DNA of 8,322 nt, from NCBI GenBank assembly GCA_021815655.1, contig JAKAGJ010000061.1, positions 1 to 8,322 of the forward strand, written 5' to 3'. This document shows, piece after piece, positions 1-6,090 of the stretch. The position numbers and the translations under genes were made by a program. The notes beneath the pieces were generated by a model. It saw only the letters and a list, made by a program, of their open reading frames with translations, was not told the DNA's origin and ran no database searches. The first letter of the stretch is position 1. Each line of letters starts with the position of its first letter. The stretch comes from Deltaproteobacteria bacterium. Lineage in GTDB: Bacteria > Desulfobacterota > Desulfarculia > Desulfarculales > Desulfarculaceae.

Positions 1-300
1 CTCCACCGAGTGCTCCCAGGACAGCGTAAAGCCCTGGCTGGGCAACGGCAGCACCAGACTACCCCCGGGGCCGGCAATTACCAGAGACGCCCCGGCCCAG
101 GCCCAGCCGGCCCAGCACAGGCCCAGGAGCAACACCCCCAAGCCCGCCTCCAGCCCCAAAACGCGAGTCCTGCGCCCGCCTGGCCGGGGTCGAGGCCTAA
201 GCTTGACAGCCGCGCCGGCGAGGGCGGCAGCGTCAGCCGAGGGGTCCTGGGGATGGTTTGGCCGCGGGCCGAGGTTGGGCCCATGAGGGTCAAACGGCAT
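1..300 (-). CDS. DUF1850-type protein, N-terminal part (runs off left edge)
   Basis: The minus-strand frame is open from ATG at 300 to the window edge, giving 100 residues, and continues outside. A proline/arginine-rich stretch (1-45) is followed by a hydrophobic segment (about 48-75, leucine/alanine/tryptophan rich) that looks like a signal or anchor. The segment ending FTLSWEHSVE (91-100) matches the start of the DUF1850 family as I remember it (a hydrophobic strand followed by F-x-L-x-x-x-HSVE). DUF1850 proteins are small exported proteins often encoded beside TRAP-TAXI transporters; whether one follows here is outside the window. ATG at 300 is the first start after an in-frame TAG, but it has no clear ribosome site. 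A possible promoter (TTGAAT, 18 bases, TATAGC at 335-306) would place transcription start at about the ATG, so the true start may lie further in. The family call is from pattern memory only. Confidence 0.55.
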   Translation of the reverse strand, partial: MPFDPHGPNLGPRPNHPQDPSADAAALAGAAVKLRPRPRPGGRRTRVLGLEAGLGVLLLGLCWAGWAWAGASLVIAGPGGSLVLPLPSQGFTLSWEHSVE

Positions 301-404
301 AATTTGCTATAACCTATTATTCACCCAGCATTCAAGTGAATTCGGGGTAGAGGTCCGGTGCGTGCCAGGATGGCGCCGGCGGCAGGTGGAGACGGACCCG
401 CGGC

Positions 405-953
405 TTATGGGTCTTGGCGCTGGTGGGGACGCCAGCGCCAGGGCGGCACGGGATTGGCCTCGGCCCACAGACCCAAGCGCTCCTTGCGGGCATTGCCCTC
501 CAGATCGCGCAGAAAGGGGTCGCCGGAGCGGCGCGGATCATGCCAGGCCAGCCCCTCCTTGAGCAGCTCCAGCCCCAGATCACGGCCGTCGGGCAGGATC
601 ACCTGGCCCCGCTGGCGACGGCTGCTGGCCCCGCCGTGGGGCTCCACGGTGACCATCCGCCCCTGGGCCAGACCCTGCGCGAAACGGCGGGCCTCCTCGC
701 CAAAAGGCTGCCCTCTCTGGGGGGTGTCCACCCCGACCAGGCGCACCGTGCGCGCCAGCTTGCCTTGCAGGATTTTGAGGGTGTCCCCATCCACCACGCA
801 AAGCACCTTGCCGCTCCAGCTTGTGGAGGCTGGACAGACCTGCCCGGCGTCCAAGGCCAGCATCAGCCCCAGACAGCAGGTCAAGGCCAGGAGGCGGGCC
901 CGCCAAAACCTAAAGAACGGCCAACCGCTACCTACTTCGTCACAGGCGGTCAC
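405..953 (-). CDS. Secreted staphylococcal-nuclease-like (TNase) protein
   Basis: This is a 182-residue protein starting with GTG at 953. An N-terminal hydrophobic segment (about 20-36) suggests export, with cleavage near the Ala-rich end; there is no convincing lipobox. The SNase fold follows: VVDGDTLK (53-60), VRLVGVDTP (70-78), GQPFGEEA (81-88), ILPDGR (119-124), LLKEGLAWH (130-138) and LGLWAEANPVPPW (160-172), which is the standard bacterial TNase ending. By alignment to staphylococcal nuclease, D57, R71 and D76 match the calcium and phosphate residues D21, R35 and D40. Position 79, the equivalent of the general base E43, is Gln. The usual D-R-Y-G-R motif is also replaced, around 109-113, by A-S-S-R-R. 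The protein may therefore be a weak or inactive nuclease that still binds. It starts 9 bases after the stop of the zinc-ribbon gene, so the two probably share a transcript. Confidence 0.85.
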   Translation of the reverse strand: MTACDEVGSGWPFFRFWRARLLALTCCLGLMLALDAGQVCPASTSWSGKVLCVVDGDTLKILQGKLARTVRLVGVDTPQRGQPFGEEARRFAQGLAQGRMVTVEPHGGASSRRQRGQVILPDGRDLGLELLKEGLAWHDPRRSGDPFLRDLEGNARKERLGLWAEANPVPPWRWRPHQRQDP

Positions 954-962
954 CTGATTAAC

Positions 963-1253
963 CTAGGCCGGAAGGGATGGCTGCTCCTGTCGGATGAGCT
1001 TGGGCAGCCGGTCGGCCGGGCAGGATTGCAGGTAAGACTTGCCGCAACTGGGGCAGCGGGCTTTGTATTCACAAATGGCGCTGTCCATGAAAGAGATATG
1101 ATTGCTGAGCTTGTCCTTGCCTCCCCCGCGCGGGGCGCACTCGCGCACAGCCTCGATCTCCACGCCCTCGCATCCGCAGAAGGGACAGAGCAGCTTGGGG
1201 GACTTGGGCTCTTTTTCTCCGGAAACCAGCTTGATTACAGGGCCAATACTCAT
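963..1253 (-). CDS. Small zinc-ribbon protein of unknown function
   Basis: This 96-residue protein has no signal peptide or membrane segment. Two CxxC knuckles, CPFC (23-26) and CPSC (67-70), about 40 residues apart, suggest a single zinc ribbon or rubredoxin-like knot; further Cys occur at 28, 39, 61 and 78. The segment between the knuckles is charged and contains a Gly-rich turn (43-45). I chose ATG at 1253; an in-frame GTG at 1262 would add three residues, and neither has a strong ribosome site. It lies directly upstream of the nuclease-like gene (9 bases between stop and start), so co-transcription is likely. I do not recognise a specific family, and a role in nucleic-acid or protein binding would be a guess. 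Confidence 0.6.
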   Translation of the reverse strand: MSIGPVIKLVSGEKEPKSPKLLCPFCGCEGVEIEAVRECAPRGGGKDKLSNHISFMDSAICEYKARCPSCGKSYLQSCPADRLPKLIRQEQPSLPA

Positions 1254-1391
1254 ACGCCACACTCAGGGTTGCTGCTGGACTGTTGGAAACGCTTGTCGGC
1301 TAGAGTGATAAATTAGCATAGAATCCTGCCGGCCCCCAAAATAAAATCACAGGCTGGGACTCAAACGTCACTCTGGCCCATCTGCCCGGGC

Positions 1392-1438
1392 CTGGCGCCG
1401 TGGCCGGCCAGAGGCCCCGGCGCACCGGCGGGCGCCAG
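1392..1438. repeat. GC-rich inverted repeat in intergenic region
   Basis: CTGGCGCC (1392-1399) and GGCGCCAG (1431-1438) are perfect 8-bp inverted copies around a 31-base centre that itself includes the 10-bp palindrome TGGCCGGCCA (1401-1410). No T-tract follows on either strand, so a simple intrinsic terminator is not supported. It may be a structured spacer between divergent promoters or a small repeat element. Confidence 0.5.
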
Positions 1439-1578
1439 TCTATTTCAGGGCACCTAAATCCCACCATAAATTAGGCCTTACAACTATGGATAATCATGGT
1501 CAAAATACCCACCACTTAGATCATAATCATAATTAGCTGGCATCACTGATTTTTTTGCACAGGATTACATTTTTGTCT

Positions 1579-1608
1579 TTGTGCTGGGCTTGGCTTCTGC
1601 TTTATACT
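1579..1608 (+). promoter_or_regulatory. Possible sigma-70 promoter of nrfHA
   Basis: A TATACT hexamer (1603-1608) matches the -10 consensus at 5 of 6 positions. A weak -35 (TTGTGC, 1579-1584, 3 of 6) lies 18 bases upstream. The pair sits in the AT-rich segment about 75 bases before nrfH. A weak -35 would fit an activator-dependent promoter, but no operator was recognised, so this is tentative. Confidence 0.3.
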
Positions 1609-1683
1609 TTTTTAATAAGCATGGTTTGATAGGCTTGCCGGCCGGCGAGCATCCCCAGGCAATAGCAGCAGGAGGGCGAATAT

Positions 1684-2151
1684 ATGGGACCCCCCCAGGG
1701 AGTGGCCAGGCGAAAAACGCTTCTGCGGAATCTGCTGATCCTTGTTCTGATCGGAGGAGCCGCGGCCGGTTTTGTGAGTTTCGGGCCACCAGGGCTATAT
1801 GCCAAGGCCTCGACCCCGGAATTCTGCGCCGGCTGCCACGTGATGCAATACGAGTATGAAAACTGGTTCCACAACGGCGGCCACCGCAACATGCAGTGCG
1901 TGGCCTGCCACCTGCCCAACGACAACCCCGCCAAGCACGCGGCCTGGAAGGGGCTGACCGGCATGCAGGACGTATTCGCCTTCTATTCGGGCCGCGTGCC
2001 CGAAACCATCAAGATATCGCAAAGCGGCGCCGCCATCGTGCTCGACAACTGCAAGCGCTGCCACAACGAGATGGTTTCGCGCATCAACGAGGACCGGCAG
2101 TGCTGGGAATGCCACCGCCGCCTGTCGCACCGCACCACCGGGGCCATGTGA
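1684..2151 (+). CDS. nrfH: NrfH, tetraheme quinol dehydrogenase of nitrite reductase
   Basis: This is the NapC/NirT-family membrane cytochrome that takes electrons from menaquinol and passes them to NrfA. The 155 residues contain a short basic N-terminus, one membrane anchor (about 14-32) and four c-type heme motifs: CAGCH (48-52), CVACH (72-76), CKRCH (123-127) and CWECH (140-144). The first motif continues as CHVM, with M54 placed as in the CxxCHxM of Desulfovibrio vulgaris NrfH, where that Met is a ligand of heme 1. The length is typical for NrfH and shorter than five-heme NirT types. The start ATG at 1684 has a strong AGGAGGG ribosome site (1670-1676, 7 bases away). nrfA follows after 28 bases, matching the standard nrfHA order. 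All heme motifs are intact. Confidence 0.95.
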   Translation: MGPPQGVARRKTLLRNLLILVLIGGAAAGFVSFGPPGLYAKASTPEFCAGCHVMQYEYENWFHNGGHRNMQCVACHLPNDNPAKHAAWKGLTGMQDVFAFYSGRVPETIKISQSGAAIVLDNCKRCHNEMVSRINEDRQCWECHRRLSHRTTGAM

Positions 2152-2167
2152 TCCCCCTTTATAACGT

Positions 2168-2173
2168 GAGGAG
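2168..2173 (+). promoter_or_regulatory. Ribosome binding site that decides the nrfA start
   Basis: GAGGAG directly abuts the ATG at 2174, leaving no spacer, but lies exactly 6 bases before the in-frame ATG at 2180. Translation therefore most likely starts at 2180, two codons downstream of the longest ORF start. Confidence 0.8.
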
Positions 2174-2179
2174 ATGTCC

Positions 2180-3667
2180 ATGAATTTTAGAAAACCCTTC
2201 ATCGGCATCCTGGCCGTGATGTTGGCCCTGGGGGGGCTCACCCTGGTGGCTTGCCAGCCTCCCAAGGCTGAGCCCGTCAAGACCTATACCATCGCCGACG
2301 GCGACTTTGATCCCGCCAATTGGGGCAAGGCCTACCCTCTTGAGTACGACCTGTGGCTCAAGACCAAGGAGCCCAAGCCCGCCGGCTTCAGCAAATACAA
2401 GGCCGGCTTCGACCAGCAGAACACCCACTATGACAAGCTCAGCGAGTTCCCCTACATGCCACTGTTGTTCAACGGCTGGGGCTTCGGCGTGGAGTACAAC
2501 GAGCCCCGGGGCCACTATTACATGATTATCGATCAACTGGAGGTCGACCCCTCCCGCCTCAAGGCCGGCGGCGCCTGTCTGACCTGCAAGACTCCCTACG
2601 CGCCCAAGCTCATGCAGGAGATGGGCATGCATTATTTCGCCGACCCCTACCTGGACGTCCACGCCAAGATACCCAAGGACTTCCAGCGCCTGGGCGTGAC
2701 CTGCGTCGACTGCCACAACAACAAGGACATGGGCCTGCAACTTTCGCGCTGGACCCTGAAAACCGCCATGAACGCCATCGGCGTCAACCCCGATCAACTC
2801 CCCCGTCAGGAAGCCCGCAGCGCCGTGTGCGCCCAGTGCCACGTCACCTACATGGTGACCAAGGACGACCACATGAAGTCCAGCGGCGTGGTTTTCCCCT
2901 GGGCCGGCAGCAAGCCCGGCAACATCTCCATCGAGAACATCATCAAGGTCATCAAGAGCGACCCGCACAATTTGGAGTGGGTGCAGAGCGTCACCGGCTT
3001 CAAGGTGGGCTTCATCCGCCATCCCGAGTATGAGTTCTTCACCAACAACAGCGTGCACTACAAGGCCAACGTCTCCTGCGCCGACTGCCACATGCCCTAC
3101 ACCCGCGTGGGCGCCAACAAGGTTTCCGACCACAATGTGACCAGCCCCCTGAAGGCCGGCATGAAGGCCTGCCAGCAGTGCCACAGCCAGTCTCCCGAGT
3201 GGCTGGCCAGCCAGGTGGTGGCCATACAGGACCGCACCATTTCCGTGATGAACCGCGCCGGCTACGCCGAGGCCGTGGCGGCCAAGATGTTCGAGGCCGT
3301 GCACAAGGCCCAGAAGGAGGGCAAGACCATTGACCAGGCCCTCTACGACAAGGCCAAGGACCTCTACCTGGAGGCCTTGTACCGCGTGATCTTCATCGGC
3401 GCCGAGAACTCGGTGGGCTTCCACAATCCCTCCGAGGCCGGCCGCATCTGCGGCGACGCCGTGGCCATGGCCAACAAGGCCGAGAGCCTCCTGCGTCAGA
3501 TAATGACCAAGGCGGGCATCGATGTGCCGGTGAACATCAACCTGGAGATGGCCAAGTACCTGAACGACCGCGGCGTCAAGAAGCTGAAGTTCCGTCCGGA
3601 ACTGGAGTTCAAGGACCCCTTCGGCACCCAGGAGATGATCACGCCCACCGCCAGCCTGGGCAAGTAG
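2180..3667 (+). CDS. nrfA: NrfA, pentaheme cytochrome c nitrite reductase (ammonia-forming)
   Basis: NrfA reduces nitrite to ammonium with six electrons. In this 495-residue protein an N-terminal segment ends in the lipobox LVAC (Cys25), so it is probably a lipoprotein on the outer face of the membrane, next to NrfH. The heme motifs are the catalytic CLTCK (133-137, Lys as proximal ligand), CVDCH (175-179), CAQCH (217-221), CADCH (300-304) and CQQCH (331-335). Active-site residues R110, Y224 and H281 match R114, Y218 and H277 of Wolinella NrfA. The usual calcium ligands are changed: Glu217 is T223, Lys274 is F278 and Gln276 is R280. This resembles the calcium-independent subclass described for Geobacter lovleyi, where an Arg fills the site. 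The start at 2180 is set by the ribosome-site spacing. Length and motifs are complete, and the gene sits between nrfH and a cytochrome c gene. Confidence 0.96.
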   Translation: MNFRKPFIGILAVMLALGGLTLVACQPPKAEPVKTYTIADGDFDPANWGKAYPLEYDLWLKTKEPKPAGFSKYKAGFDQQNTHYDKLSEFPYMPLLFNGWGFGVEYNEPRGHYYMIIDQLEVDPSRLKAGGACLTCKTPYAPKLMQEMGMHYFADPYLDVHAKIPKDFQRLGVTCVDCHNNKDMGLQLSRWTLKTAMNAIGVNPDQLPRQEARSAVCAQCHVTYMVTKDDHMKSSGVVFPWAGSKPGNISIENIIKVIKSDPHNLEWVQSVTGFKVGFIRHPEYEFFTNNSVHYKANVSCADCHMPYTRVGANKVSDHNVTSPLKAGMKACQQCHSQSPEWLASQVVAIQDRTISVMNRAGYAEAVAAKMFEAVHKAQKEGKTIDQALYDKAKDLYLEALYRVIFIGAENSVGFHNPSEAGRICGDAVAMANKAESLLRQIMTKAGIDVPVNINLEMAKYLNDRGVKKLKFRPELEFKDPFGTQEMITPTASLGK

Positions 3668-3669
3668 CC

Positions 3670-4053
3670 ATGACTAGCTGGCACCGCAAGCTGACCCTCC
3701 TGGCGGGCCTGGGCCTGACGGTTTATGCCGGCCTGGCCCTGGCCCAGCCCGATCAGGTGGCCCAGGGCAAGGCCGAGTTCGAGGAGCACTGCGCCGACTG
3801 CCACCGCTTGAGCGGCGAGGGACTGCCGCCCACCTTCCCGGCCTTGAAGGGCAACGCCTTTGTGCAAGGCGACCCCGGGCCGGTGATAGATACCGTGCTC
3901 AATGGCCGCAAGGGCCAACTGGCCAGCATGCCCAGTTGGAAGGGCACCCTGAGCACCGAGGAGGCCGCGGCGGTGATCACCTACATCCGCCAAGCCTGGG
4001 GCAACCAGGCGGGGCCGGTGAAACCGGAGCAGGTGGCCGCCCGCCTCAAGTAA
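3670..4053 (+). CDS. Small class I monoheme cytochrome c in the nrf operon
   Basis: This 127-residue protein has a Sec signal peptide, with likely cleavage after LALA (residue 25), and a single heme motif CADCH (41-45). A conserved-looking Met (M87, in ASMPSW) is the probable distal heme ligand, followed by a C-terminal helix (about 97-110). The layout is that of a class I periplasmic electron carrier, similar to the heme domains of cbb3 oxidase or dehydrogenase cytochrome subunits. The ATG lies 2 bases after the nrfA stop with no clear ribosome site, so translation is probably coupled to nrfA. It could be an electron shuttle to or from NrfHA, or act with another nitrogen-oxide enzyme; its partner is not visible here. 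I cannot assign a gene name. Confidence 0.9.
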   Translation: MTSWHRKLTLLAGLGLTVYAGLALAQPDQVAQGKAEFEEHCADCHRLSGEGLPPTFPALKGNAFVQGDPGPVIDTVLNGRKGQLASMPSWKGTLSTEEAAAVITYIRQAWGNQAGPVKPEQVAARLK

Positions 4054-4070
4054 CCGAAGCGCCAACAAGC

Positions 4071-4104
4071 CAGGCCCCCGCCGGATAATCCCGGCGGGGG
4101 CCTG
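4071..4104 (+). terminator. Terminator of the nrf operon
   Basis: A perfect 14-bp GC-rich stem (4071-4084 with 4091-4104) with a 6-base loop (ATAATC) lies 17 bases after the cytochrome c stop codon. Only a short CTTTGT follows, so the T-tract is weak, but the stem is very stable. Confidence 0.8.
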
Positions 4105-4230
4105 CTTTGTGGGCGCCAGATGTGGGCTGGACGAATCCAGGTTCGCGTCCCGGCCGGTCTCAGGCCTGGTCAGCGCTTACCACAACGGGCGCCGGCCAGG
4201 GGTCCCGTTCATGAGGCCGTTTGGGCCGAG

Positions 4231-4273
4231 GCCAGGGGCGCGCGGGTGGCTTAAGCCGGCCGCGGCCCCTGGC
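4231..4273 (-). terminator. Possible terminator-like hairpin after the DUF202 gene
   Basis: GCCAGGGGC (4231-4239) and GCCCCTGGC (4265-4273) form a perfect 9-bp inverted repeat around a centre holding the palindrome GGCTTAAGCC (4248-4257). It lies just past the stop of the leftward DUF202 gene, between two convergent operons. No T-tract is present on either strand, so its terminator role is uncertain. Confidence 0.4.
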
Positions 4274-4283
4274 GCTGGATCGC

Positions 4284-5150
4284 TCAGTCCTGGTTGGTCA
4301 GCACAACCTTGTTGGGCAAGGAGGCCAGGTTGAAATCCCAGTCCAGGATTTCGCTAAAGCGCCGTTCATGCTTTTTGGTGCGCACATACCCCGTTACCCC
4401 GCCAATGGTCATTCCCAGACCGGTGAGGACGATGGCGCCGTCCAGGATGGTCCAGTAGCCCAGACCGAAATAGCGGATAAGACCGATGCCCAGGGCGATG
4501 GAGGCCAGCCCGGTGCGGATGAAGGCCAATTGGTTGCGCCCCATGGCCAGCACGGAGCGGTAGGTGGAGAGCAGGGTGCGGGTGCTAGCCAGGTCATTGC
4601 GTTCCTGGGCCATGCTGGTGCGCTGACTGGATAGCTCGTTGCGCCGCATGGCCAGGCCGGTTCTGTCCTCGGCCAAGGTCGTGCGCTCGCTGGCCAGGGC
4701 GGTGCGCCTGTCCGCCAGGGCGTTGCGCTCGCTGGCCAGGGCGTTGCGCTCACCAGCCAGGGCGGTGCGCCTGTCGGCCAAGGCGGTGCGCTCGCCGGCC
4801 AGGGCGGTGCGCTCGCCGGCCAGGCCGGTGCGCCTATCGGCCAGGACCGTGCGCTCCCCGGCCAGGGCGGTGCGCTCGCCAGCCAGGCCGGTGCGCTTTT
4901 CGGCCAGGCCGGTGCGGTGCTCGGCCAGCTCGGTGCTGCGCCCAGAGAACTTGGTCTGGGCCTTGACCAGGTTCGTGCGCTCCTCGGAGAGCTGGGTGCG
5001 CAGTTCGGCGCTGGCGGTGCGGCGGGCGGCCAGTTCATTGGTCTTCTGGTTCACCTCGATCAGGGAATGGGTAAGCCTGTTCTCCTCCTCGGCCAGATCG
5101 ACCAGGGCATTGACCACGTCCTGTTGGGTTTTTTTGGCGGCGTTCAACAT
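4284..5150 (-). CDS. DUF202-type membrane protein with a 25-heptad repeat helix
   Basis: In this 288-residue protein a short charged N-terminus (1-39) leads into 25 uninterrupted seven-residue units (40-214), consensus L-A-x-x-R-T-x, for example LAGERTA and LADRRTA. The last units run into LAFIRTGLASIALGIGLI (208-225), the first membrane helix of a DUF202 (YidH-like) domain. A second membrane helix spans about 233-256, followed by a basic KKHERR segment and a soluble tail. DUF202 domains naturally begin with an ExxxLAxxRTxLA-like pattern, so the repeat looks like an outward multiplication of the family's own first helix. The repeat probably forms a long helix or coiled coil anchored to the inner membrane. 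ATG at 5150 has an AGGAG ribosome site 7 bases upstream. It is the last gene of a three-gene leftward operon. The function of DUF202 is unknown to me. Confidence 0.88.
   Translation of the reverse strand: MLNAAKKTQQDVVNALVDLAEEENRLTHSLIEVNQKTNELAARRTASAELRTQLSEERTNLVKAQTKFSGRSTELAEHRTGLAEKRTGLAGERTALAGERTVLADRRTGLAGERTALAGERTALADRRTALAGERNALASERNALADRRTALASERTTLAEDRTGLAMRRNELSSQRTSMAQERNDLASTRTLLSTYRSVLAMGRNQLAFIRTGLASIALGIGLIRYFGLGYWTILDGAIVLTGLGMTIGGVTGYVRTKKHERRFSEILDWDFNLASLPNKVVLTNQD
4509..5033 (-). repeat. In-frame 21-bp tandem repeats (25 units)
   Basis: This is the DNA coding the 25 heptads of the DUF202 protein. Units 7-18 (about 4656-4907) are nearly identical at the DNA level, with a unit close to a 21-bp GC-rich core. 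Units 8-16 (4698-4886) also show a 63-bp higher-order period, with three successive blocks ordered GER, GER, DRR (later block GER, SER, DRR). Flanking units are diverged. The repeat keeps all six frames open, which creates spurious ORFs on both strands. Confidence 0.9.
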
Positions 5151-5228
5151 TCGTACGCTCCTGGCAGGCTGTCATGGGCACGGCGCGGGCCAGCCCCCCG
5201 TTGAAGGACAGAGGTCGCCCCTGTGGAT

Positions 5229-6035
5229 TTAGTGGTACAGCGCGCCCACGTGCATGTTCACCCGCACCTCATCCACGCCCTCCACCTGCTTGGCCAGGCC
5301 CACGATGGTCCGCAAAATCCTGGGAGCCGTGGTGCCGTTGGCGCGGGTATCAAGGGTGATGACCCCGTCGCTGGCCGAAACCCTCACGTTGGCGTGATTG
5401 GCCATCAGCTTGGCCCGCACCTTGGCCGCCAGGGCCAGGTCTTGGAGGAGCCGCTGGGACTGGGGCGTGCATTGCTGCTCGGCCAGCTTGGCGGCCTGGC
5501 AGATCATCTCCACCGCCTCCTCCTGCCCCATTTTGCCGGGGTTCACCACCAAGTCGTACAAGGAAAGATCGTGGTTGTCCTTGCCGAAGATGCGGCGGCT
5601 CCAGCGCCGGCGTTCCTCGTCGTCCCTGGCCTGCAGGGCTTGGCCCTGGACTTGGTCAGAGGCCACGGGTTGGGGGGCCGGGCGGCAGCGGTCCTCCAAT
5701 GCGGAGTTGAGCCGCACCTTGAGCACATGGGGCACGCCATTGAGATAGAAGTGGCCGGCCAGACCGCAGTAGACCACCTTGTCCTGGCGCATCTGGTTGA
5801 GCAGGGTGGCCTCGATGTAGGTCAACAGGCGGTCGCGGGTGTAGGTGAAGCGCTCCAGGAAGCCGGGCGGATCATGCAGGGCCCGCTTGAGTCTGTCCTC
5901 GGAAACCTGATAGGTCTTGGCCGCCTCCCTGATAACCTCGTCGGCCAGGCAGCTGTAGCCGAGATGCTCGGCCACCTGCGCCGCCAAGTGCTGGTTCTGG
6001 GGGCCACTGTCCTTGGAAATCGTTATGCCGGCCAT
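5229..6035 (-). CDS. AAA_26 (cytidylate kinase-like) protein with degenerate P-loop and C-terminal BON domain
   Basis: This 268-residue protein has no signal peptide or membrane helix. Residues 1-182 resemble the AAA_26 cytidylate kinase-like family: ITIS at 4-7, LADEVIREAA (30-39), the segment KVVYCGLAGHFYL (86-98) and DLSLYDLVVNPGKM-xx-EEAVEMI (156-178). In this family the N-terminal P-loop normally reads S-R-x-x-G-S-G-G-R; here it is S-K-D-S-G-P-Q-N-Q (7-15), lacking the second and third glycines and the Arg, so nucleotide phosphorylation is doubtful. Residues about 201-262 fit a BON domain (V-x-A-K-L, then V-x-V-S-x-x-D-G-V-I-T-L, ending EGVDEVRVNM), a fold that usually binds membranes or ligands. 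ATG at 6035 has an AAGGAG site 8 bases upstream. It lies 55 bases after the receiver-like gene and 78 before DUF202, all on one strand. Confidence 0.8.
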   Translation of the reverse strand: MAGITISKDSGPQNQHLAAQVAEHLGYSCLADEVIREAAKTYQVSEDRLKRALHDPPGFLERFTYTRDRLLTYIEATLLNQMRQDKVVYCGLAGHFYLNGVPHVLKVRLNSALEDRCRPAPQPVASDQVQGQALQARDDEERRRWSRRIFGKDNHDLSLYDLVVNPGKMGQEEAVEMICQAAKLAEQQCTPQSQRLLQDLALAAKVRAKLMANHANVRVSASDGVITLDTRANGTTAPRILRTIVGLAKQVEGVDEVRVNMHVGALYH

Positions 6036-6090
6036 CGCTTTGACTCCTTCTTGTTTGCCTTATGGCTTACGGCCGCCGGGGCCGGCTGCC

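Larger units (their letters stand above)
1254..1683. other. Divergent intergenic region upstream of nrfH
   Basis: This 430-base region separates the leftward zinc-ribbon gene from the rightward nrf operon. No ORF with coding character is seen. The part near 1381-1440 is very GC-rich and holds an inverted repeat. From 1441 to about 1620 it is AT-rich, as expected for promoter DNA. It contains a TCATAA direct repeat (1521-1526 and 1527-1532, approximately) followed by AATTA. I found no convincing FNR (TTGAT-N4-ATCAA) or HcpR-type (TTGTGA-N6-TCACAA) operator. Confidence 0.7.

Noticed and set aside
414..1316. 300-residue plus-strand ORF across the nuclease and zinc-ribbon genes
   Set aside because: It spans two well-supported minus-strand genes and their junction and shows no family motifs.
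1538..1602. Sigma-54 promoter upstream of nrfH
   Set aside because: TGGCA (1538-1542) has its next TTGCA too far away, with 16 rather than 10 bases between GG and GC. GGGCTT...CTGCT near 1586-1602 has correct spacing but only a poor -24 match.
2159..3424. 421-residue minus-strand ORF opposite nrfA
   Set aside because: It is the antisense of a clear five-heme NrfA; its Val/Gly/His/Leu-rich composition is typical of the reverse of GC-rich coding DNA.
4509..5033. CRISPR array or non-coding satellite
   Set aside because: The 21-bp units are contiguous without spacers and keep one reading frame that runs into a DUF202 membrane domain.
4409..5232. Long ORFs in the other frames across the DUF202 repeat (209 residues on minus, 197 on plus)
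   Set aside because: The 21-bp periodic repeat has no stops in any frame, so these are shadows; they are Pro/Trp/Ser or Arg/Ser rich, with no domain and no matching ribosome sites.
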